Shown: piece after piece, positions 1 to 5,601 of the stretch | How positions within the stretch are numbered: the stretch's first letter is position 1 | How the letters are laid out: each line of letters begins with the position of its first letter | NCBI GenBank assembly: GCA_025360285.1 | Contig: JANYCM010000259.1 | Coordinates: 1-5,601, forward strand | Origin: Sphingomonadales bacterium | GTDB lineage: Bacteria > Pseudomonadota > Alphaproteobacteria > Sphingomonadales > Sphingomonadaceae | Length of the DNA: 5,601 bases | Direction: 5' to 3' | Position numbers and translations under genes: made by a program | Notes under the pieces: model-generated | Told to the model about the DNA's origin: nothing | Database searches by the model: none | What the model saw: the letters and a program-made list of their open reading frames with translations, nothing else

Positions 1-1
1 G

Positions 2-529
2 CTGCCTGGCGCGGCACTGGGCGATGCCATGGTGGCGGTGCTCGCCGCCGCCACCGCCTTTGAAGTCGGCGAACGGCTAAAGCAGCTTGGCCGTGACGAC
101 GCCGGTGATGAACTGGAAACCGTCACCCAGATGTTCGTCCATATCGGCAAGCAGACCAGCGGCGTCCAAGTCATGGCCGCCAATGCACTGTTTCAGCAGG
201 CGGCGATCACCGTCGCCGACTTCATGGCGGATTATGACATCATCCTGTCACCGGTCTTTGCCCAGCCGGTTATCGAACTTGGCAAGATCGACCTGTCGCC
301 GAGCGACATGGCGCAATGGACGGCCAACATCATCGGCTACAGCCCGTTCACCGCGCTGGCCAACCAAACCGGCCAGCCAGCCATGTCGCTGCCGCTGGGC
401 ACGGACAGCAAGGGCCTGCCGATTGGTATCATGGCCATGGGGCGCTACGGCGCCGAAGGCCTGCTTTACCGTCTTGCCGGCCAGATCGAACGCGCCGCAC
501 CCTGGGCGGATCGCCTACCGAAAATCTGA
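2..529 (+). CDS. Amidase-signature family hydrolase, C-terminal part (start outside window)
   Basis: This reading frame is open from the left edge and ends at TGA 527-529, giving 175 residues; the start codon and the catalytic Lys-Ser-Ser region must lie upstream. The visible part matches the C-terminal third of amidase-signature enzymes, which hydrolyse carboxamide bonds and include GatA-like proteins, aryl-acylamidases and 6-aminohexanoate-cyclic-dimer hydrolase-like enzymes. Family marks are the segment YDIILSPVFAQP, then SPFTALANQTGQPAMSLPLG, then GLPIGIMAMGRYGAEGLLYR, and a final amphipathic helix ending in APW. The GQPA-SLP and GLPIG pattern is typical of the last core strands and helix of the fold. 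No signal peptide can be judged because the N-terminus is missing. Substrate cannot be assigned; a GatA role is less likely because no gatB or gatC is visible, but the upstream side is unseen. It converges on prfB, and the two stop codons touch without a gap. Confidence 0.88.
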   Translation: MPGAALGDAMVAVLAAATAFEVGERLKQLGRDDAGDELETVTQMFVHIGKQTSGVQVMAANALFQQAAITVADFMADYDIILSPVFAQPVIELGKIDLSPSDMAQWTANIIGYSPFTALANQTGQPAMSLPLGTDSKGLPIGIMAMGRYGAEGLLYRLAGQIERAAPWADRLPKI

Positions 530-1658
530 TCAGTCAACATCTTCCACATCGACCTTGTCACCTGTCACCCGCTGCGACAGCGCCGCCGCCATGAACGGAT
601 CGAGCGCGCCATCAAGCACTTCACCGGGATTTGTGGACGTCGCTCCGGTGCGCAAATCCTTCACCAGCTGATAGGGTTGCAGCACATAGGATCGGATCTG
701 ATGGCCCCAGCCGATATCGGTCTTGCCGGCTTCGACATCCGCCGCTGCCGCCTCACGGATGGCGAGTTCGCGTTCATACAGCCGCGCCTTCAGCATCTTC
801 ATCGCCGTGGCGCGATTCTTGTGCTGTGACCGTTCATTCTGGCAGGCAACGATGACGCCCGTCGGCACATGGGTGATGCGCACCGCCGAATCGGTGGTGT
901 TCACATGCTGGCCGCCGGCGCCCGAGGCGCGATAAGTATCGATCTTCAGATCGGATTCCTTGATGTCGATCTCGATATCATCGTCGATCTGCGGATAGAC
1001 CCAGACGCTGGCAAAGCTGGTATGCCGCCGCGCCGCGCTGTCATAGGGGCTGATGCGGACGAGGCGATGCACCCCGCTTTCGGTCTTTGCCCAACCATAG
1101 GCCTGGGGCCCCCTGATGAGCATGGTGGCGTTCTTGATGCCGGCCTGTTCGCCGGCATGATAATCGATGATTTCGACCTTATAACCATGGCGCTCCGCCC
1201 AGCGCTGATACATCCGCCGCAGCATTTCGGCCCAATCCTGGCTTTCGGTGCCCCCTGCCCCAGAATTGACTTCGATATAGCTATCATTGCCATCGGCTTC
1301 CCCGGCCAGCAACGCCGATACCTTGTCGGTTTCGGCTCGCGTCGCCAGCGCCTTCAGCACGCCAACGCCTTCCACGGCGAGGGCTTCATCTCCCTCTGTC
1401 TCGGCCATTTCAATCAATTCCGAGGTATCGGCAAGTTCGGTCTCGATGGTGCGCGTCGCCGCAATCGCCTCATCGAGCCGCCGGCGCTCGGTCATCACCG
1501 CCTGCGCCGCCTTGGGGTTATCCCAAAGCTTGGGATCCTCGACCCGGTTGTTCAGTTCATCGAGACGGCGGAGCGCGCGATCCCAGTCAAAGAAACCTCC
1601 TCAGCAGGTCGAGCGCCTGCTTGATCTGGAGGGCATAAGCTTCGGCTTCGGCGCGCAT
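530..1658 (-). CDS. prfB: Peptide chain release factor 2 (RF2), expressed by programmed +1 frameshift
   Basis: RF2 is the cytoplasmic class I release factor that reads UGA and UAA in the ribosomal A site and triggers release of the peptide. The gene is in two frames. Codons 1-23 run from ATG 1658 to CTT 1592-1590 and are followed by in-frame TGA 1589-1587. Skipping base 1589 continues as DWDRALRRLDELNNRVEDPK and runs to TGA 532-530. The joined protein is 375 residues; E. coli RF2 is 365. Visible parts are an N-terminal helical domain, the GAGGTESQDWAEML motif near residue 133, the stop-recognition tripeptide as SPY (203-205; SPF in E. coli) and the peptidyl-hydrolysis motif GGQ (248-250) within SGAGGQHVNTTDSAVRITH. 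ATG 1658 begins MRAEAEAYALQIKQ, a normal RF2 N-terminus, although no strong Shine-Dalgarno precedes it. It follows the PBP1A gene by 57 bases. Expression should be self-limited through the frameshift. The alternative start, GTG at 1498, would delete 53 conserved residues. Confidence 0.96.
1586..1601 (-). promoter_or_regulatory. RF2 programmed +1 ribosomal frameshift site
   Basis: On the minus strand the bases read AGGAGG (1601-1596), TTT (1595-1593), CTT (1592-1590), TGA (1589-1587), C (1586). This matches the known bacterial prfB recoding signal (AGGGGG TAT CTT TGA C in E. coli): an internal Shine-Dalgarno-like hexamer three bases before the slippery Leu codon CTT, then a UGA stop followed by C, a weak termination context. 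When RF2 is scarce the ribosome pauses at UGA and peptidyl-tRNA-Leu slips one base forward to UUU, so GAC is read next and full-length RF2 is made. When RF2 is plentiful a 23-residue peptide is released instead. The frames on each side both encode RF2-like sequence, which rules out a simple sequencing error as the better explanation. Confidence 0.95.
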
Positions 1659-1715
1659 GGCGAATGGTGGCTTTCGGTGTTGACGGCGCTGGCCGAGGCG
1701 GTGTGGAACTCGTCC

Positions 1716-4121
1716 TTAGTAAATCCCGCCGGCATTGCGCAAGAACTCTGCGTCCGATCGCACCCGCCGGCTTGGGTCGATGATCAGGTCACCGTTCGGG
1801 CTGCCGGTGCGGCGCGGTTCGCTTTCGGGCTTGAAGGCTTCCCAGATTACCTGCGCCTTGGCTTCATTGGTCGGCCAGACGCCGAACACCCGCTTGCCCG
1901 ATCGCCGGTCGATGCGCACCATGCGAACGCCGGGCGGGATGACAAAGGGCAGTTTCGGGGCATCTTTCAGCGCCGTCTTGCCGAAATCATCCCAGATTGG
2001 CGCCGCCACCGATCCGCCCTGGGCATAGCCCCCCAGATTGCGCGGCGTATCATAGCCCAGGTACAGGCCGGCCACTAGGTCTTGCGTCCCGCCGACAAAC
2101 CACACGTCGCGCGGTCCGCTGGTCGTCCCAGTCTTGCCTGCAAGCGGCCGGTCGAGATCGAGCAGCCGCGTGCCGGTGCCGCGTGTGATCACCCCCTCCA
2201 TCAGGTGCACCGCCTGATAGGCGGTGCGCGCGTCCATCACCTGGCGCGGCGTGCCGCCGGGGCGCGGCATTGCTTCGCCGTGCCAGTCGCTGGCGTCGCA
2301 GCCGGAGCAGGAACGATTGTCGCGCCGCCAGATCACCTTGCCGTCGCGGTCCTGCACCATGTCGATAAGTGTTGGCTGCAACTCACGGCCAGCATTGAAG
2401 ATTTGCGCATAGGCGTTGGTCAGCTTCATCACCGTCGTTTCGCCAGCCCCCAGCGCGATCGCCAAAACCGGCTGGTAATTGCCGATGCCCAGCGCCTTGG
2501 CTTGTGACACGATCTTGTCCATGCCGGTGTTGAAGGCGATGCGCACCGTCATCAAATTGCGCGATTGTTCCAGGCCCCAGCGCAGCGTCTGGGCACCGGC
2601 ACTGCGCACATTGCCGAAATTCCTGAAGCATTTCTGCCCCAATGACCGGTTCTGATAGATGCAATAGGGCGCATCGACGACGATTGAAGACGGCGTAAAG
2701 CCATTGTCCATGGCGGTGGCATAGACGATCGGCTTGAAGGTTGAACCCGGCTGGCGCTTCGCCTGGGTTGCACGGTTGAAGGCCTGCGCCTGGGCGTCGA
2801 AGCCGCCGACCATCGCCAGCACCCGTCCGGAATGCGGATCTTCAACGACCATGCCGCCCGATACCTCGGGCATCTGGCGCAGCGCATAGCTGGCCCCGGC
2901 CTTGACCACCGGCACGACATCACCCGGCCTCAGCACCTCGCCGGCCGTCTGCGCCGTGCCGCGCAGTACGAGCGTCGCGGCGCTGGCCGGCAGGCTGCCG
3001 GTGCTGCCATCGGCAAAGCCGATTGTCGCATCATTGCCCTGCTTGGCGAGCACCACGGCCTTGTGCCAATCATCATAACCGATGGCGACCGGCGCGTTGA
3101 GCAAGCGCCCTTGCCAGCCATCCCCCAAGGCGATCTTAGCGGCCGGCCCGCGCCACGGCTTGCCATGTTCATAGCGCATGAAGCCATCGCGCATGGCCTT
3201 TTCGGCGGCCAACTGCATCATCGGGTTGACGGAGGTGCGTATCCACAGACCGCCGCCATAGACGCTGTTGCGGCCATCGCGCTCGGTTTCGCCAAATTGC
3301 GCGATCAACGTGCGGCGCACATCCTCGACAAAATAATCGCCGACGCGCGGCGCCGGCAGCGCGCGATTGGCCACCGCTACCAGCGGTTCGGCAGAAGCGG
3401 CGGCGCGTTCGGCCGCCGAAATATAGTGATTGGCCAGCATCTGGCCGAGCACATAGTCCCGCCGCGCCACCGCCCGGGCGTTCTGCGATACCGGGCTATA
3501 GGTTGACGGCGCCTTGGGCAGGATGGCGAGATAGGCCATTTGCGACAGATCAAGCTCCGCTGCCGGCTTGCCGAAATACGCTTGCGCCGCCGCCTCCACG
3601 CCATAGGCATTGCGGCCGAGGAAGATCTGGTTGAGGTAGATTTCAAGGATCTGTTGCTTGCTGAACACCGCCTCCATGCGCCGAGCCAGGATCGCCTCGC
3701 GCAACTTGCGCGTATAGCTCACTTCATTGCCAATCAGGCTTTTGGCCACTTGCTGGGTGATCGTCGAGGCGCCAACCGGGCGTTTTCCGGTGAATTTCCC
3801 CTCGATATTGGTGAATACCGCACCAATGATGCCAAGATAATCCAGCCCGCCATGCTGGAAGAAGGTCTTGTCCTCCGCGGAGATATAGGCCTGGACCAAC
3901 CGCGGCGGGATTTCGGCATAGGGCAGATAGACCCGGTGCTCACGAGTGAAACTGGTGACGATATTGCCATCAATATCCCGCACCGTGGAGGGCAGCGCCG
4001 GGGCAAAGCGGGCCAATTCGGCCTCGCCGGGCAGGTTCTGCATGGCCGCGATAAACATGCCGACAACCAGCACAGCCACCAGTGCCAGCCCCGCCCCGCC
4101 CCAGATCAACCACCGCCGCAT
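1716..4121 (-). CDS. mrcA: Penicillin-binding protein 1A, bifunctional transglycosylase/transpeptidase
   Basis: This class A PBP polymerises lipid II into glycan strands and cross-links the peptides on the outer face of the inner membrane. From ATG 4121 it is 801 residues. Order: short basic start and one membrane anchor (about 5-28); GT51 transglycosylase domain with EDKTFFQHGG (catalytic Glu83), GASTITQQVAK (from about 117) and RKLREAILARRME (second Glu142), then EIYLNQIFLGRNAYGVEAAA; an OB-like insert at about 325-420, typical of PBP1A; transpeptidase domain with STFK (nucleophile Ser460), SRN (520-522) and KTGTTSG (663-669); and a C-terminal tail of about 70 residues. All catalytic motifs are intact. 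A GTG at 4127 would add two residues; ATG is preferred because GGGAG (4131-4127) lies five bases before it. AmiC is 65 bases upstream and prfB 57 bases downstream, same strand. All four cysteines fall in the transpeptidase half as two pairs (487/498 and 605/608). Confidence 0.95.
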   Translation of the reverse strand: MRRWLIWGGAGLALVAVLVVGMFIAAMQNLPGEAELARFAPALPSTVRDIDGNIVTSFTREHRVYLPYAEIPPRLVQAYISAEDKTFFQHGGLDYLGIIGAVFTNIEGKFTGKRPVGASTITQQVAKSLIGNEVSYTRKLREAILARRMEAVFSKQQILEIYLNQIFLGRNAYGVEAAAQAYFGKPAAELDLSQMAYLAILPKAPSTYSPVSQNARAVARRDYVLGQMLANHYISAAERAAASAEPLVAVANRALPAPRVGDYFVEDVRRTLIAQFGETERDGRNSVYGGGLWIRTSVNPMMQLAAEKAMRDGFMRYEHGKPWRGPAAKIALGDGWQGRLLNAPVAIGYDDWHKAVVLAKQGNDATIGFADGSTGSLPASAATLVLRGTAQTAGEVLRPGDVVPVVKAGASYALRQMPEVSGGMVVEDPHSGRVLAMVGGFDAQAQAFNRATQAKRQPGSTFKPIVYATAMDNGFTPSSIVVDAPYCIYQNRSLGQKCFRNFGNVRSAGAQTLRWGLEQSRNLMTVRIAFNTGMDKIVSQAKALGIGNYQPVLAIALGAGETTVMKLTNAYAQIFNAGRELQPTLIDMVQDRDGKVIWRRDNRSCSGCDASDWHGEAMPRPGGTPRQVMDARTAYQAVHLMEGVITRGTGTRLLDLDRPLAGKTGTTSGPRDVWFVGGTQDLVAGLYLGYDTPRNLGGYAQGGSVAAPIWDDFGKTALKDAPKLPFVIPPGVRMVRIDRRSGKRVFGVWPTNEAKAQVIWEAFKPESEPRRTGSPNGDLIIDPSRRVRSDAEFLRNAGGIY

Positions 4122-4126
4122 TGCCA

Positions 4127-4131
4127 CTCCC
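4127..4131 (-). promoter_or_regulatory. Ribosome binding site of mrcA
   Basis: The minus strand reads GGGAG (4131-4127), TGGCA, ATG (4121-4119). The five-base spacing fits the ATG, whereas the in-frame GTG at 4127 would overlap this purine stretch. This decides the start in favour of ATG 4121. Confidence 0.6.
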
Positions 4132-4186
4132 GACTAGACCTCGTGGCGATAGCCGCTGCGGCGGCGCGAGGGAAGCCGGTGGCCCA

Positions 4187-5518
4187 TCAATCGCCAACCA
4201 GATGGCGTTCGATGGCAGCGGCGATGCCTTCAGCAATGCGCTGGCGGCCGGCTTCGGAAAACAACATTTCGCTGTCGTCGGCGTTGCTGACATAGCCGGT
4301 TTCCAGCAGCACCGACGGCACATCTGGGGCTTTCAGCACATAAAAGCCGGCGAAATGGTGGAATTCGCCGCGAAAGCCGATGCGACTGGCCAGCGTATCC
4401 TGCAAGGTTTCGGCAAAGGCCACCGAGACATTGCCGGTGGCGCGGCGTGACAGGTCGATCATGATGTCGCTGACGTCGGGGGCCTCGGCCCCCAGGTTGA
4501 CGCCGCCGATGATGTCCGCCTTGTTTTCGCGCGCCGCCAGCCGGGCCGCCACCGCGTCCGACGCCACCGCCGACAACGTATAGACGCTCGCCCCGCGCGC
4601 CTCGGGATTGGGCGCCGAATCGGCGTGAATCGACACGAACAGATCGGCGCGGGCGTTGCGGGCAATCTGCACCCGGCCGCCCAGCGGGATGAAGCGATCG
4701 TCGCCGCGCGTCAGTTGCACCCGCACCTGCCCATGTTTTTCCAGCAATCGGGCCGTGGCGCGGGCGATGGCCAGCGTGACATCCTTTTCATGGCCGCCAT
4801 AAATGCTGATCGCCCCGACATCCTTGCCGCCATGGCCGGCATCAATGACGACCAGCGGCCGGCCGCCCGATCGCGATTTGACCGGCTGGTGGTGCAGTCG
4901 CGGGGGGTCGACGGCATTGTCGGGCGCTGGCTGGGGTTCGGCGCTATTGGGCGGTTGCGGGCCATCGGCGGGCCTGGCTTGCATTTTGGCCAAGGGTGCC
5001 TCCGGCGTTGGACCCGCCGGCTTGCCGGTATTCGGGGGTACTTTCTCCCCAAATTCCGGCGGCAAATCGAAACTCGCCGGCGGTTTGGTAGCGGACGTCC
5101 CTGCCGCCTCGGTCAACACCGGCAGCGGCCGGCGACCGCGCTTCACCATCTCTCCAAAGCGTTCCGCCGGCACCCGCCGCAGTTCGATCCGCAGCGCTTC
5201 GGGACCGGCACGCGCCGTGACAATCTCCAGTGGCGCAGTCAGATCGATGACCAGGCGCGCCACCCTCGGCGCATACATCGCCAGCCGGACGCCGCTGATC
5301 GACCCAGCACCGGCACCCATGATCGGCGCCCCGACAACCGCCGGCAGATCGATGACCAACCGATAGGGATCATCAAGGGCAAGCGCAAAGGCCACCGCTG
5401 CCGGGCCATCGGTGCTGATCGTCACCATACCTGTGCTGACGGTGACACCGGTGATCCGCGCCGCCTGCACCGGTCCGGCGAGCAGCACAACGCACCAAAA
5501 GGCCAGCCAGCGGATCAT
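4187..5518 (-). CDS. amiC: Periplasmic N-acetylmuramoyl-L-alanine amidase with AMIN domain (AmiC type)
   Basis: This zinc amidase cuts the bond between N-acetylmuramic acid and L-alanine in peptidoglycan and serves septum splitting at division. It has 443 residues. Residues 1-19 form a Sec signal peptide (MIRWL, hydrophobic core, likely cut after GPVQA). Residues 20-115 resemble an AMIN domain, which targets such enzymes to septal wall. Residues about 130-218 are a Pro/Ala-rich linker. Residues 220-440 are an Amidase_3 catalytic domain: VVIDAGHGGKDVGA (zinc His229), GGHEKDVTLAIA (zinc Glu244), LFVSIHADSAPN (zinc His298) and PSVLLETGYVSN (catalytic Glu406). The stretch 318-370, with RENKADIIGGVNLG, corresponds to the regulatory helix segment that in AmiB/AmiC relatives blocks the active site until an EnvC- or NlpD-like activator binds. 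The start is well fixed: a TGA lies in frame 12 bases upstream and no other start exists between. The Shine-Dalgarno is weak, so coupling to enolase translation is possible. Confidence 0.94.
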   Translation of the reverse strand: MIRWLAFWCVVLLAGPVQAARITGVTVSTGMVTISTDGPAAVAFALALDDPYRLVIDLPAVVGAPIMGAGAGSISGVRLAMYAPRVARLVIDLTAPLEIVTARAGPEALRIELRRVPAERFGEMVKRGRRPLPVLTEAAGTSATKPPASFDLPPEFGEKVPPNTGKPAGPTPEAPLAKMQARPADGPQPPNSAEPQPAPDNAVDPPRLHHQPVKSRSGGRPLVVIDAGHGGKDVGAISIYGGHEKDVTLAIARATARLLEKHGQVRVQLTRGDDRFIPLGGRVQIARNARADLFVSIHADSAPNPEARGASVYTLSAVASDAVAARLAARENKADIIGGVNLGAEAPDVSDIMIDLSRRATGNVSVAFAETLQDTLASRIGFRGEFHHFAGFYVLKAPDVPSVLLETGYVSNADDSEMLFSEAGRQRIAEGIAAAIERHLVGD

Positions 5519-5530
5519 GCCCGGCGAAAA

Positions 5531-5601
5531 TCAGCCCCGTAGGACGCTGCGCCCGGCGTAGCGCGCCTGTGCACCCAGTTCCTCTTCGATGCGGATCAAC
5601 T
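5531..5601 (-). CDS. eno: Enolase, last 22 codons (rest outside window)
   Basis: Reading leftward from the right edge, the frame from 5599 gives LIRIEEELGAQARYAGRSVL, then RG and TGA (5533-5531). This is the characteristic C-terminus of bacterial enolase: E. coli ends with RYNRLIRIEEALGEKAPYNG and a short tail. Enolase converts 2-phosphoglycerate to phosphoenolpyruvate in glycolysis. Only the tail helix is visible, so active-site residues cannot be checked. The stop is 12 bases before the amiC start on the same strand, which suggests co-transcription. The identification rests on a short but distinctive segment. Confidence 0.85.
   Translation of the reverse strand, partial: LIRIEEELGAQARYAGRSVLRG

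Noticed and set aside
1498..1498. GTG at 1498 as the prfB start
   Set aside because: It would remove the N-terminal 53 residues, which are clearly RF2-like and linked through the canonical frameshift site.
1520..1536. Perfect 7-bp inverted repeat ATCCCAA-AGC-TTGGGAT about 50 bases downstream of the prfB frameshift stop
   Set aside because: It encodes the conserved RF2 stretch DPKLWDN, and the prfB +1 shift is known not to need a downstream structure; its distance is also too great. No T-run follows, so it is not a terminator.
4153..4166. Small hairpin GCCGC-TGCG-GCGGC in the amiC-mrcA gap
   Set aside because: A five-base GC stem without a T-run on the minus strand is expected by chance at this composition and does not support a terminator.
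4738..5130. Possibility that the Pro/Ala-rich stretch of AmiC marks a fusion or frame error
   Set aside because: The frame is continuous, and such linkers between AMIN and Amidase_3 domains are common in this family.
4625..5542. Long plus-strand open frame opposite amiC (305 codons), with others opposite prfB (869-1624) and mrcA (2832-3506, 3540-4295)
   Set aside because: These are antisense shadows expected in GC-rich coding DNA. Their translations are rich in Arg, Gly and His with no recognisable domain, while the opposite strand carries full conserved proteins.

Overview
The window looks like ordinary chromosomal core sequence from a GC-rich alphaproteobacterium. A sphingomonad-like origin is plausible, judged from the style of the proteins and the amiC-mrcA-prfB gene order, but this is inference because no search could be run. 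Nearly every base is coding. I found no tRNA, rRNA, CRISPR array, insertion sequence or phage signature, and no sign of an undescribed system.

Layout from left to right. Positions 2-529 (+) hold the C-terminal part of an amidase-signature hydrolase whose start lies outside the window. Everything else is on the minus strand, read from right to left: the last 22 codons of enolase (5601-5531), a periplasmic N-acetylmuramoyl-L-alanine amidase of the AmiC type (5518-4187), a class A penicillin-binding protein of the PBP1A type (4121-1716), and peptide chain release factor 2 (1658-530). The minus-strand gaps are 12, 65 and 57 bases. None holds an obvious terminator, so the genes could be read as one operon. 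The stop codons of the left-hand amidase and of prfB sit back to back with no base between them.

How the genes relate. PBP1A builds peptidoglycan by glycan polymerisation and peptide cross-linking. AmiC cuts the peptide off the glycan strand so that daughter cells can separate. These two are therefore synthetic and lytic partners in the same envelope process. RF2 (translation termination at UGA/UAA) and enolase (glycolysis) are housekeeping neighbours with no direct wall role.

The most instructive feature is in prfB. The gene is split into a 23-codon zero-frame leader ending in UGA and a +1-frame body, joined by the classical RF2 autoregulatory frameshift site (AGGAGG, three bases, CTT TGA C). 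A simple ORF caller would start prfB at an internal GTG near 1498 and lose the first 53 residues.
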